Shown: positions 8,016 through 17,585 of the stretch, in pieces
Position numbering within the stretch: position 1 is the first letter of the stretch
Layout of the letters: each line of letters begins with the position of its first letter
Origin: an uncultured Eubacteriales bacterium
Lineage (GTDB): Bacteria; Bacillota; Clostridia; Oscillospirales; Acutalibacteraceae
Assembly: GCA_934477125.1 (NCBI GenBank)
Contig: CAKSOL010000008.1
Span: forward strand, 62,001 to 126,000
Length of the DNA: 64,000 nucleotides
Direction: 5' to 3'
Made by a program: the position numbers and the translations under genes
The notes under the pieces: generated by a model
What the model was told of the DNA's origin: nothing
The model's input: only the letters and a program-made list of their open reading frames with translations
Databases searched by the model: none

Positions 8016-10226
8016 ATGAATTATATTGATATTTCTCACGGTCTCGGAGTTCCGTTCGGCGGCTTCGGCACAGGCTATTTCGTTTTCGGCCGTCACGGCT
8101 TTGTAAACTTTAATCTTGACGGCTATCCTGAGCAGCAGCAAACCGCCGAATACCCTCACGGAACGTTATGGGACTATACCGCAGAAAATCCTGTCTGCGG
8201 TCCGGTCGCTCTTTATGCGGATATAGACGCACAGCGCCGGCTCCTCCAGAAGGACAGCCACCCCGCAATCGCCGGAAAGCCGTCGCGCTTTGTTAAAAAC
8301 GAGGTTAAAATGCCATATGGGAGAACCGTGTTTTCGGCGGACGATTTCCGCATAGAGCTGCTTATGTATTCCTCACTTAAACGCTTTGATTTAAGCCGCA
8401 CCTCAATTCCCGCCTGCGTAATCGAATATACCGTTACAAATACCGGCTGTAAGTCCCGTACCGTGTCGCTCGGACTGGCTTATGACGCAGACAGGTTCAC
8501 CGCCGGAAAGCAGAACGGTCTTTTGGTTTTAAACGAGAAAAGCGGCGGAATTGCTTTCGGTATAGATAAGGAGGAGCCGCGGGAAATTGCTCCCGGAGAA
8601 ACTGTAAATTATGTCGGAGCCATAGGCTGGTATTATCCCGAATTTGTTACTCAGGGGCTAGCCCGCGACGATATTATTCTCCGCCATAACAGCATAAAGG
8701 ATTATAACGAAAACGAGCATAGAAAGGGCTATCTGCGCAACTATACCCTGCGTTATGAAAGCGCTGCCGCAGCGGCAGAAACGGCGCTTGAAAATTATGA
8801 GGAATGGAAACGGGATATAGATGCATGGCACAGTGCCTTTTCTTTCCCGGAGGAAACGGCAAAGCTTTTATTCGGAAGCTATTCGTCGGTTATCACCTCC
8901 TCGCTCCATACAACACAAGGCTATTATTTTGAAATCGAGCAGCCCCACGGCTGCCTGAACACAATGGATGTTTCGGTTTATTCTACATGGCTGTATATGA
9001 TGAACTGGCCCGAGCTTGAGGAAATCGATTTATACCAGTATATCAAAACGGTTCCTATGGAGGGAGAAACGCGGGGAAAGGTATGGCATTCCCTTTGGGC
9101 GGACTCCGCGCATTATGTCGAGGAAGCTATTTTTGTGCTGCGGGTCTGGCGCTATGTTCTCTGGTCGGGAAATCTTCAGCTTGCCGAGGACGCATGGGAC
9201 GTATGCAAAGCGGCGCTTGAGCATTTGTATTCAACCGAGGGCTCGGGCGCGCTGATTGATAATATCAGCGGAAACCAAAGCTACGACGCATGGAAAATGC
9301 CCGGTATCTGCAACTATGTAAACAATCAATGGCTGTACGCCCTGTTTTCCTTTGAGCGTATGAGCGGCAGGCTTGGCAGGGAGGCGGTTGTTTCTGGTAT
9401 GAAGGTCTCCGAGCTGCTGCCGCGCGCGCTGAAGGAATATAACGAGGCTCTCTGGGATGAAAAGGAGGGCTACTGGTACGCTTATAAGGTGACGGATAAA
9501 TCGAATAAGCTGCCTTTCGGGAACGCGGTTTTCAGCGATCAGCTGTTCGGCTTCTGGGCGGCGTCGCTCGACCCTGAGGCCTACGGAATTTTATCCGAAA
9601 AGCAATGCGCCCGCGCGCTGGAAAAAATCTACCGTCATAACCGGATTTACGTTCCCGACGGGGACTATTACTGCTGGCTGGACGGCGCTCTGCCCGAAAA
9701 GGCGAAAACTCCCTCGATTGAGATGAACGACGGCGTTTACGAGCATACCGGCTATCATGCCCTTTGCTGCTGGATTTGCGCGCAGACGGGTATGGCGTCG
9801 CTTATGTACCGTTTCGGTCTGCCGCAGACAGGCGAGGACGTCTTTTACAATGTTGCTAAGGGAATAGGAAATAACCATCTGGCAGCAGGCGAGTATAACC
9901 GCGGTGTTGACGGTGAAATGCACGCCGAAACGCTCCGCTATGAGCCCGGAAAGGACACTCCGCGCTTTCCGGCGTATCCGCGCTATAAATGCGCCTGGGA
10001 GCATCCGATATCCGTTTTGGGACTTCAGACGGATTTGGATAAAATTTATTTAAATCCCGCGAAGAATACCGATATTGCCCTTTCGGAAATCCGTATGGGC
10101 GGCGATTCGCTGTCCGTTTCGGTAGAAAAGGATTGGGACACCTGCCTTGTGAACGGAAAAGAGGAAAAACCGGTTCTTGTGCGAGGCGGAAATAAATATG
10201 AAGTCGAATTTATTAAAATGAAATGA
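8016..10226 (+). CDS. GH116-like glycoside hydrolase (beta-glucosidase/beta-xylosidase type)
   Basis: ATG 8016 is used; the frame extends upstream to TTG 7911, but that stretch overlaps the preceding gene and the stem-loop. The product has 736 residues. The N-terminus (GVPFGGFGTGYFVFGRHGFVNF) resembles the GH116 beta-sandwich start, and the centre carries GH116-type (alpha/alpha)6 barrel motifs: YYFEIEQPHGCLNTMDVSVY, with E308 aligned to the family nucleophile, and QSYDAWKMPGICNYVNNQWLYAL, with D424 as the likely acid/base. GH116 enzymes remove beta-linked glucose, xylose or N-acetylglucosamine. No signal peptide: cytoplasmic. The family call is by motif only and the sequence is divergent, so activity on the imported oligosaccharide is unknown. 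Confidence 0.65.
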   Translation: MNYIDISHGLGVPFGGFGTGYFVFGRHGFVNFNLDGYPEQQQTAEYPHGTLWDYTAENPVCGPVALYADIDAQRRLLQKDSHPAIAGKPSRFVKNEVKMPYGRTVFSADDFRIELLMYSSLKRFDLSRTSIPACVIEYTVTNTGCKSRTVSLGLAYDADRFTAGKQNGLLVLNEKSGGIAFGIDKEEPREIAPGETVNYVGAIGWYYPEFVTQGLARDDIILRHNSIKDYNENEHRKGYLRNYTLRYESAAAAAETALENYEEWKRDIDAWHSAFSFPEETAKLLFGSYSSVITSSLHTTQGYYFEIEQPHGCLNTMDVSVYSTWLYMMNWPELEEIDLYQYIKTVPMEGETRGKVWHSLWADSAHYVEEAIFVLRVWRYVLWSGNLQLAEDAWDVCKAALEHLYSTEGSGALIDNISGNQSYDAWKMPGICNYVNNQWLYALFSFERMSGRLGREAVVSGMKVSELLPRALKEYNEALWDEKEGYWYAYKVTDKSNKLPFGNAVFSDQLFGFWAASLDPEAYGILSEKQCARALEKIYRHNRIYVPDGDYYCWLDGALPEKAKTPSIEMNDGVYEHTGYHALCCWICAQTGMASLMYRFGLPQTGEDVFYNVAKGIGNNHLAAGEYNRGVDGEMHAETLRYEPGKDTPRFPAYPRYKCAWEHPISVLGLQTDLDKIYLNPAKNTDIALSEIRMGGDSLSVSVEKDWDTCLVNGKEEKPVLVRGGNKYEVEFIKMK

Positions 10227-10236
10227 GGAAATATCA

Positions 10237-11232
10237 ATGAGTGAATATATATACGGTTTAAGACAAAGAACAAGCAGAAAGCCGATAATCAAAAAGCTTG
10301 GCGCAGTACGTGCCGGAATTGAGCAGACCCCGGTTGTCTTTAACGGCAGACCTATAATGGTTGAGAGCCGGCTCGGCGGAACTGACGGCGTTGACGTTCA
10401 GCATATCCGCGTTATCGACCTTGAAACAAACGAGGTTTACGCGATACTCGGAAACGACCATTATTTCGCTTCGGCATATGCGGAAAACGGTACGCTTTAT
10501 ATTTTCTGCACCGATATGCACGACAGCGAGGCTATGACCATGTTCGATACGGACAAGGGCGAGGAGGCATGGCACGACAACCGCGGCGGACATAACGTCT
10601 GTATGTATAAAACCCGCGATTTCAAGAGCTTTGAATATAAGGAAATAATCAACTGCCCTCAAAAGCGTTTTTGGAACACCTCCGTCTGCAAGGGTGAGGA
10701 CGGCTATGTTATGGCGATTGAGGTCAGCGCCGAGGACGGCTTCCCGAACGAGAAAATCGGCGTTCATTTCACCGAGTTTTTCGCAAAGTCCGCCGATTTG
10801 GAAAACTGGGAAATGCTGCCGGACGAATATTCCTATACGCCCGTCCGCTATAACGCCTGCCCTGCGCTGCGCTATTTTGACGGATACTATTATATGATTT
10901 GCCTGGAGGAGCTGCCCGCACTGCGCTATGCGCCCTATGTTTACCGCACAAAGGATTTCCTCCATTTTGAAGTAGGCTTCCATAATCCCGTTATGATGTA
11001 CGGAGACGACGACCGTGTAATCTGCCCCGGCTGCGAAAAGAATTTCGACGAGCGCGAGCTGGATCTGCTTTATAACGGACTTAATATAAATTGCAGCGAT
11101 GTGGATTTGTTTGAATACGGCGGCAAAACCGTAATCTATTACGCCAACGGCGACCAGATGAGCTATGCTTTCCTTTGCAAAGCCGAGTATGACGGAAAAA
11201 TGCAGGATTTGCTTGAGGGCTTTTTTAAGTAA
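10237..11232 (+). CDS. Five-bladed beta-propeller glycosidase-like protein (GH43/GH32-like)
   Basis: The 331-residue product has no signal peptide. Its start follows TGAGGAAATATCA, so the Shine-Dalgarno overlaps the preceding stop. Repeating blade patterns (HYFASAYAENGTLYIFCTD, KTRDFKSFEY, KSADLENWEM, RTKDFLHFEV, YDGYYYMICLEE-like strands) are typical of the GH43/GH32 five-bladed propeller fold, which carries acidic catalytic residues in the central cavity. I cannot place it in a defined family or assign the catalytic triad. It sits between a GH116-like enzyme and an unassigned protein in the cytoplasmic hydrolase operon, so a role in trimming side-chain sugars is likely but inferred. Confidence 0.55.
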   Translation: MSEYIYGLRQRTSRKPIIKKLGAVRAGIEQTPVVFNGRPIMVESRLGGTDGVDVQHIRVIDLETNEVYAILGNDHYFASAYAENGTLYIFCTDMHDSEAMTMFDTDKGEEAWHDNRGGHNVCMYKTRDFKSFEYKEIINCPQKRFWNTSVCKGEDGYVMAIEVSAEDGFPNEKIGVHFTEFFAKSADLENWEMLPDEYSYTPVRYNACPALRYFDGYYYMICLEELPALRYAPYVYRTKDFLHFEVGFHNPVMMYGDDDRVICPGCEKNFDERELDLLYNGLNINCSDVDLFEYGGKTVIYYANGDQMSYAFLCKAEYDGKMQDLLEGFFK

Positions 11233-11280
11233 AACCGACTTGAACGCCGAAGGCTGTTAAAAACCGTGCAGGTGATGAAA

Positions 11281-13242
11281 ATGAGAAAATTAAGTACTTT
11301 GCGCGTTTCGCGCAATCATTGGTTCAAAAAAGAGGATTTTGAGGCATTTAAAAAATTCCTCTGCGAATATAAGGACAGCATCGACCGCGTATCGCTGTTC
11401 TGTCCCGACTGCCATACGCCCGTAACGCTGCAAACGGCGGAGGAAACGGCGGCGCTGGTAAAGGAGAGAATGTCCGAAATCCGCAGGCTCGGCTTTTCTG
11501 CGGGAATAAACGTTCTTGCTACCATAGGTCACCATCCGCAGTATCCGGATAAATGCCTGCATTCGCACTACCGCCATATGACGAACAAAAACGGCGAAAT
11601 CTGCGTCGGGAGCTATTGCCCCTCGGATGAAGATTATATTGACGGATATGTTAAGCCGCTTTACCGCATTGTAGCCTTGGCAGAGCCGGAATTTATCTGG
11701 ATAGACGACGATATGCGTTACGGTCATTACCCGATAGGCTACGGCTGCTTCTGCGATGGCTGCGTTGAAAAATTCAACCGTGATTACGGCTTTTCCTACT
11801 CGCGCGAAACCCTTGTCAATTCTCTTGCGGACGAAAACAATATTGATTTGCGCCGCAAATGGCTCCATCATCAGTCCGAGAAAATCCGCGGCGTGCTTTC
11901 TGCGGCGGCTGATACGGTTTACAGCATAAATAATTCAATAAAAATGGGTCTTATGACCGGCGAACGCTATTTCGAGGGCTTTGAATTTGAGTCTTGGGCG
12001 CAGGCGCTTTCCCAAAACGGCAGATATAATATTATGTGGCGTCCCGGCGGCGGGAATTATAATGATTTGGATTCCCGCGAGGCGGTTGAAAAGCAAATTC
12101 AGACTGGCAGGCAATGCGCAGAGCTGCCGGAATATATTGATGAAATCTATTATGAGCTGGAGTCCTGTCCTTACAGTCCGCTGAAAAAATCTCCGGTGTC
12201 AACCGCAAATGAGGGTATACTCAGCATTTGCAGCGGCTGCAGCGGCGTGGCTTGGAACGTTATGCCGAAACGCCTGAGCGACGCAGAGAATATCTTTAAC
12301 GCAATCCGCAGTAAAACTCCGTTTATGGAGCTGCTCTCAGAGGAATTTAAAAACGGCAAAAATCTCGGCGTTTACGACGGCTGGCATCCTCAGGCGCAGG
12401 CGGCTGTTCCCGACTTTTTCTCGGATTACGGCGGCAGGTACGCCGAGGGTATGGATGAAATAGATTTGCTCGGTATTCCACGCTCCTATAATCTGCATAA
12501 GGCATCAGCCTTTGTTTTGCAGGGGAGACAGCCCCTCGTCTTTTCCGATGAGGAAATAAGGTATATTCTGTCGCGCGGAGTTTATATGGACGCCGATGCG
12601 GCGGACATTCTCTGCAAAATGGGCTACGGAAAATACATCGGCTTTAAAAAGGGCGATGAAACAGGGGACGATTTAAGCGAGGTGTGCTTAAACCACCCAT
12701 TGAATAAGGGAATTGAGGGAGAATCGCGCACCTGCTTCTCGGTTTTTGCAAAAGGAAAATCCTATGCGCTTATCCCCGAAAAGGGAGCGGCTGTAATAAG
12801 CAATATTCAGGATGTTGACGGAAATGTTAAATATCCGTGCGCTATGGGCTGCTTTGAAAACGAGCTGGGCGGCAGGGTCGCGGTTTGCGGCTATTTCCCC
12901 TGGACCGACCTTTCGGATTACGATAAGGCGCTGCAAATGAAAAGGCTGTTCCTTTATCTTTCAAATAACGCTTTGGAAGCAAATATTCATTCGTACCACC
13001 GCTTAAAGCTCTTTGTCCGCGAAACGGAAGGCGGTAAATTTGCCGCTGTTATTTATAACTGCAATCCCGACACAATAGAAAACGCCGAAATCCGTATCAG
13101 GGGAAACGGCGGATACATTATTGCCGATGAGCATATGAAAAAATCGGCGTTAAAGCAAATCGGAAACGATTCCGGCGGAGGAGTATATCTCCTGCCGGAG
13201 TTAAAGCCCAATGCGTTTTACTATATTGCAATAAAGGAGTAA
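11281..13242 (+). CDS. Putative TIM-barrel glycosidase-like protein, family not recognised
   Basis: ATG 11281 is preferred over GTG 11266 and ATG 11275 because AGGTG precedes it by six bases; 653 residues. The N-terminal half has alternating strands and helices of a TIM barrel (RRLGFSAGINVLATIGHHP, EPEFIWIDDDMRYGHYP) and a Cys pair in GCFCDGCVEKFN, a local pattern seen in several putative glycosidases of the GH42-like kind. The centre resembles a glutamine-amidotransferase-like domain and the end (SYHRLKLFVRETEGGKFAAVIYN) a beta-sandwich, as in GH42 beta-galactosidases. That domain order is suggestive only, and no catalytic Glu pair was assigned. No signal peptide. Short gaps to both neighbours place it in the hydrolase operon. 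Confidence 0.45.
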   Translation: MRKLSTLRVSRNHWFKKEDFEAFKKFLCEYKDSIDRVSLFCPDCHTPVTLQTAEETAALVKERMSEIRRLGFSAGINVLATIGHHPQYPDKCLHSHYRHMTNKNGEICVGSYCPSDEDYIDGYVKPLYRIVALAEPEFIWIDDDMRYGHYPIGYGCFCDGCVEKFNRDYGFSYSRETLVNSLADENNIDLRRKWLHHQSEKIRGVLSAAADTVYSINNSIKMGLMTGERYFEGFEFESWAQALSQNGRYNIMWRPGGGNYNDLDSREAVEKQIQTGRQCAELPEYIDEIYYELESCPYSPLKKSPVSTANEGILSICSGCSGVAWNVMPKRLSDAENIFNAIRSKTPFMELLSEEFKNGKNLGVYDGWHPQAQAAVPDFFSDYGGRYAEGMDEIDLLGIPRSYNLHKASAFVLQGRQPLVFSDEEIRYILSRGVYMDADAADILCKMGYGKYIGFKKGDETGDDLSEVCLNHPLNKGIEGESRTCFSVFAKGKSYALIPEKGAAVISNIQDVDGNVKYPCAMGCFENELGGRVAVCGYFPWTDLSDYDKALQMKRLFLYLSNNALEANIHSYHRLKLFVRETEGGKFAAVIYNCNPDTIENAEIRIRGNGGYIIADEHMKKSALKQIGNDSGGGVYLLPELKPNAFYYIAIKE

Positions 13243-13247
13243 TTATT

Positions 13248-14891
13248 ATGTCGCAGCCGATAAATCCGTTCAGATTAAATCAGTTGGGATATCCCCAAAA
13301 AGCAGCCAAGCGCTTTACATATACAGGCGAAAGCCTCAGCAATCGGTTCACCCTGTATTTTATGCAGGACGGCGGTCTGACCGAGGTATACAGCGGCGAG
13401 CTTGTACCGCACGAAAGCGACAGCGTTTCGCCAGTGCCGGTTAAAATCGGTGATTTTTCAGCCGTTGAAAAACCGGGCGTGTACCGCCTGAAGGTTGAGG
13501 ATGAATGCAGCCGTATTTTTTATATCGACGATAATGTTTACGATTCGGCATGCCGTATGATAAGCGAGTTTTTTGTGTGGCAGAGGTGCGGAGACCCTAA
13601 GGGCTACGGCGGTATGTGCCATCAGACCGACCGGTTAATCGATAAATACGGCGTTGAGCATAAGCTGTGCGGCGGTCACCACCAGTCCGGCGACCTGAGA
13701 AAATGGGCTTTCGGCTGTCCTGCCGGAGTTTACGGTCTGTCCGAGTATTCAATGATAAAAAATCCGCTTTGGAATAACGACAATCAGCTCCAGTACGATA
13801 TCGCCCATTCGGTAAAATACTATCTTGCCCGCCAGTCGAGAGAGGGGTATATTTTTGAATGCTCCTTTGTGCCTGAGGATTATGACGACGCGAAATGCCA
13901 CGGCAAGGGATTTCAGGATTTGGGCGCTTTCTGGAAGCCGTTCCGCTATTACGACAGCCCGACCGACCCGCTCGGCGAATGGTTCGTTCTGAGACTGTTT
14001 ATATCGGCGTCGCAGAGCCTTAAAGGGTATGACGACGCGCTGGCACAGGAGTGCCTGAACGGCGCTGAAAGACTGTGGAAATGGATGCAGACCGACGGCC
14101 GCTATGTAAAGGATTTCGACTGGATAGACTATCCGCCTATCGGTCACGACAACTTTAAGGCGTTCGTTTTCGATATGTTTTATCCCGATTCAACAGCCGT
14201 TTTGGTAAATGAAATATACTGCGCCGCAGGGCTGTACCGCGTAACCGGCGACCCGGCGGTCAAAGCGCGCGCGGTTGAGGATTTGAACAAGCTTTCAGGG
14301 CTGCTGGTAAAGGGTGAGGACGGCGCTTTGAAATATTTCAGCGAAAGCGCCGAAAAGCCCGAAAAGCCGGTATACTTTGCAACCGTTAATGCGCCGCTCG
14401 CGCTCGTTCTGGGACTTGAGACGTTTAAGGACGAGCCGGACGCGCCGGTTTGGCAGGACTGCTGCGAAGCGGTTCTGAAGTATTACGAAAAAGAGGATAA
14501 AAACAGCTACGGTATCGTTACAAACAATCCGGGTTATTATTATTCCTATACCTTTGTTGCCGACCATGCGCTTACGGTTCAGTTCTTAATCAAGGCGGCG
14601 GATATTTTCGGCAGAGAGCGCACTCTGCCCCTCGCCCAGCGTATGCTTGACTTTTTAATCGGATATAACCCGGCGGATGTTTCGGTAATAGAGGGCGTCG
14701 GCTATAATCAGGCGCAGCGCGCCCTGTTCGGAGAGTTTTTCCCCGGTCAGCCGCAGATACCCGGCGGTGTGTTCACCGATTTCACTCCGACCGGTCAGTC
14801 GTTTGACAATTACGGCGTTGAATACGACCTGCCGCTGGCGGGAGGCTTATTGCAGGCGCTCGGAGCTTATTCCGACTTTATTTCAAAGTAA
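13248..14891 (+). CDS. GH9-like protein with N-terminal Ig domain, cytoplasmic, one catalytic Asp replaced
   Basis: The 547-residue product starts with the Ig-like domain usual in one GH9 group (NPFRLNQLGYPQKAAKRF), then an (alpha/alpha)6 barrel. The GH9 motif D-A-G-D reads Q-S-G-D (HHQSGDLRKW), so the first Asp is Gln146 while D149, the expected catalytic base, is kept. The acid/base Glu is probably E525 in GVEYDLPLAGGLLQAL, matching the family's C-terminal E-Y-x-x-P motif. GH9 proteins are inverting beta-1,4-glucanases or exo-glucosidases. No signal peptide, which is unusual for cellulases but fits an oligosaccharide-processing role. The Shine-Dalgarno AAGGAG lies in the last codons of the preceding gene. 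Altered activity or a non-cellulosic substrate is possible. Confidence 0.7.
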   Translation: MSQPINPFRLNQLGYPQKAAKRFTYTGESLSNRFTLYFMQDGGLTEVYSGELVPHESDSVSPVPVKIGDFSAVEKPGVYRLKVEDECSRIFYIDDNVYDSACRMISEFFVWQRCGDPKGYGGMCHQTDRLIDKYGVEHKLCGGHHQSGDLRKWAFGCPAGVYGLSEYSMIKNPLWNNDNQLQYDIAHSVKYYLARQSREGYIFECSFVPEDYDDAKCHGKGFQDLGAFWKPFRYYDSPTDPLGEWFVLRLFISASQSLKGYDDALAQECLNGAERLWKWMQTDGRYVKDFDWIDYPPIGHDNFKAFVFDMFYPDSTAVLVNEIYCAAGLYRVTGDPAVKARAVEDLNKLSGLLVKGEDGALKYFSESAEKPEKPVYFATVNAPLALVLGLETFKDEPDAPVWQDCCEAVLKYYEKEDKNSYGIVTNNPGYYYSYTFVADHALTVQFLIKAADIFGRERTLPLAQRMLDFLIGYNPADVSVIEGVGYNQAQRALFGEFFPGQPQIPGGVFTDFTPTGQSFDNYGVEYDLPLAGGLLQALGAYSDFISK

Positions 14892-14902
14892 GGTGATTTT
14901 AA

Positions 14903-17560
14903 ATGAGCGTTGTTGAAAAAATAAAGCAGAACGGCACTTTAAGCCGCATAAAAAATCATAATTTGGTTTACCGCACACCGATAGACGACCCGACGCGCGG
15001 TATTCCGCTGGGAAACGGCAGCACAGGTCTGCTCGTCTGGCCCGAAAAGGACCGCCTTGTTCTTACGGTTAATCATACGGATTTGTGGGACCTCGCCGAC
15101 GGCGACGAAATCAGGAATTGGAATCCTGAGGATGAGGAATATACAAATGCGCTGCATCAGGCAGGGAGACTGGAATTCCGCTTTTTCGCCCCGGTTCTTG
15201 ATGTTCTCTATCAAAAGGATTATAACGCAGTGCTTTCTCTGGCGGACGCCGCGCTTAATCTGAAAAGCGTAACCCCTTTTTCCGAGGTTTCTTTTAAAGC
15301 GTATGCTTCGAGGGAGTATAACACCTCAGTAATAGAGGTAAACGCCGAATTTAAGGAGGAAAACGCTCTTGAAATAGCTTTGGAGAACTGGGGCAGCAGA
15401 ACCTTCGGTCATTGGTATGCCCAGGTTCGCCGAAATCCCGAGCTCGGTATCGGAGAGCCGAAAACCGCGGCGGCGGATAACGGAATTTATATCACCCGTT
15501 CAATGCGCAAGGGCGCTTTTTGCATCGGTATTCGGGCGGAGGGACTTGAGGGAGCGAAAGCCTCCCGGATAAATTCTCATTCCGGCGTTATTCGCGATGA
15601 AAATAAAAAGCGGTTTTCGTTCAGGGTTTATATTTCGGTCGTCCCTGCAAAAACTCAGGAGGAGGCTCTCTCCGCCGTTAAAAGCAACATAGAAAGAGCC
15701 GCCGCCGCAGGGCAGGAGGTCTATACCGCTCATCAGAGGGACTGGGCTGATTACTGGAGCAGGAGCTATATCGCGCTGGACGATAATTACCTTGAAAACC
15801 TTTGGTATCTGAACTGCTATTTCGGGAAATGCGAAATGCTCGGAAATTATCCTCCCCATTTCTGCAACGGTATTTGGGGCTTTAACCACGATTACGTGCC
15901 CTGGAACCATTTCTTCCATTGGAATATGCAGCTGCAATACTGGGCGCATTATGCTGCAGGGCACAGCGAGCTTGTCAAAACCTACCTGAATTTCCGGTAT
16001 AAGCAGCTGCCGAACGCGATAAGCACGGCAAAGCGTTTCAGGAATGCGGAGGGGGCTTTGTATACCGATGTAACCGGCGCTAATGCAGTATGCGACAGAA
16101 ACACGGTTGATAACCTTACTCCCGGCGCTCAGATAGCCCATAATTTCTGGCAGCTTTATTTATATGACGGAGATTTGGAATATCTCTGCGAAAAGGGACT
16201 GCCCGTGATTTATAACGCGGCGCTGTTTTATCTGAATTTGGTTAAAAAGGGAGAGGACGGATATTATCATCTTTACCGTTCTCAGGCTTACGAAAGCTCG
16301 CCGCTTATGGATGATGTTATAACCGACCATTCCGCTATGCGTATGATTTTCGCCGACGCCCTTGCCTGTATGAATTTGCTTGATGAAAAAGGGCTGCTCC
16401 CCGAAAGCGAGGATATAAGGGACAGGATTTCCGAGGTACTCCCCAAGCTTTACCCTATTCAGACCGTTCCGCTTGAGGATGATGAGTATTATTCCGAAAA
16501 CGGAAAGCTGTTTTTATCGAACGGAATAGGCGCGGGGCGCGAGATTTCCTGCGCGGAGGTGCCGGTCGCCGGCATATTCTGCGGAGAGGAGCGCAATCCG
16601 GACGAGGCGGAGCTGGAGGACTGCGAATATTGGAGCAGGGTGAAAAAGGGAGACGTTATACGCAACTCCTTTTCCTCCCGGAAATTGCAGCATTATTACG
16701 GCTTCCCGGACCCTGAGCTTTCGGCGGTTTTTCCGAATGACTGCGTAGGTCTTGCGGATAAGGGCGGCAGGCTTTTTGCCGGAATGACCAACCTTATGCA
16801 GATGAAAAGCGGCTTTAAATTTGACGGGGAAAATCAAATCGTATTAAAAACTCAGGAAAATGTTCCGTTTATGGGCTGGAGCTTAGACCCGATTATGCTG
16901 GCGCGCCTGGGTCTTGCAAAGGATTTAAAGCAGCGCTTTTCCGATACGATTGACGCATGGCAGTGGTATCCCTGCGGTATGGGACATTACGGCGGATATT
17001 ATGAAATGGTGCGCGAATCGAATATGCGTTTTTATACATACAGTATCAAGGACTGCGATAAATCCGGCGCCCGTTTTACCTCTCCGGCGTGGGAATTCCG
17101 TCATTTCGATTTGGAAATGCTCCCGGTTACAGCAATGGCGGTAAATGAAATGTTGCTGCAAAGCTATGAGGGGGCTGTCCGCCTTTTCCCTGCCTGCCCT
17201 GAGGACTTTACCGGCGGCTTTTATCTCCGCGCCGAAAACGGTATTGCCGTTACCGCTCAGATGACCTGCGGCAAAACCGACTATGCGCTTTATACCGCCT
17301 CTGCCGATACCGTTCTTTCGGTTTTCGCCGAAAAGGGACAGTATGATTTTTACAGCGGCTCAGGCGAAAAAATAACGGCTGCCGATTACGACGGCGAACG
17401 TTCGGTTTACCGTATGCCTATAAAAAGGGGCGAGGATATTTTAATGACGCCGTTCGGAATAACTCCCGGACAGATAACCGTCCGCGAAATAGGGCTGCCC
17501 GAAAACACCGACTATAAGCGTCATAACCGCGCAACCCTCGGAATAGAAAAAATGTATTGA
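14903..17560 (+). CDS. GH95-like (alpha/alpha)6-barrel glycoside hydrolase
   Basis: The 885-residue product lacks a signal peptide. The N-terminal pattern (YRTPIDDPTRGIPLGNGSTGLLVWPEKDRLVLTVNHTDLWD, read in parts) is the beta-sandwich start seen in GH95 alpha-L-fucosidase/galactosidase relatives, where a P-I-G-N-G motif is followed by an N-x-x-x-L-W motif. The middle (WADYWSRSYIALDD, LENLWYLNCYFGKCEMLG, GIWGFNHDYVPWNHFFHWNMQLQYW) fits an (alpha/alpha)6 barrel, followed by a C-terminal sandwich. GH95 enzymes are inverting exo-alpha-glycosidases, but this protein is divergent and could belong to an unclassified relative; I cannot name catalytic residues with confidence. AAGGTGAT overlaps the preceding stop codon and supports the start. 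Confidence 0.6.
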   Translation: MSVVEKIKQNGTLSRIKNHNLVYRTPIDDPTRGIPLGNGSTGLLVWPEKDRLVLTVNHTDLWDLADGDEIRNWNPEDEEYTNALHQAGRLEFRFFAPVLDVLYQKDYNAVLSLADAALNLKSVTPFSEVSFKAYASREYNTSVIEVNAEFKEENALEIALENWGSRTFGHWYAQVRRNPELGIGEPKTAAADNGIYITRSMRKGAFCIGIRAEGLEGAKASRINSHSGVIRDENKKRFSFRVYISVVPAKTQEEALSAVKSNIERAAAAGQEVYTAHQRDWADYWSRSYIALDDNYLENLWYLNCYFGKCEMLGNYPPHFCNGIWGFNHDYVPWNHFFHWNMQLQYWAHYAAGHSELVKTYLNFRYKQLPNAISTAKRFRNAEGALYTDVTGANAVCDRNTVDNLTPGAQIAHNFWQLYLYDGDLEYLCEKGLPVIYNAALFYLNLVKKGEDGYYHLYRSQAYESSPLMDDVITDHSAMRMIFADALACMNLLDEKGLLPESEDIRDRISEVLPKLYPIQTVPLEDDEYYSENGKLFLSNGIGAGREISCAEVPVAGIFCGEERNPDEAELEDCEYWSRVKKGDVIRNSFSSRKLQHYYGFPDPELSAVFPNDCVGLADKGGRLFAGMTNLMQMKSGFKFDGENQIVLKTQENVPFMGWSLDPIMLARLGLAKDLKQRFSDTIDAWQWYPCGMGHYGGYYEMVRESNMRFYTYSIKDCDKSGARFTSPAWEFRHFDLEMLPVTAMAVNEMLLQSYEGAVRLFPACPEDFTGGFYLRAENGIAVTAQMTCGKTDYALYTASADTVLSVFAEKGQYDFYSGSGEKITAADYDGERSVYRMPIKRGEDILMTPFGITPGQITVREIGLPENTDYKRHNRATLGIEKMY

Positions 17561-17585
17561 TTTGCCTGCTGAAAAGGGGGATAGA

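Noticed and set aside
10237..11232. Propeller protein as a GH130 mannoside phosphorylase
   Set aside because: The context would fit mannan use, but the typical GH130 N-terminal motifs are missing and blade patterns are closer to GH43/GH32.
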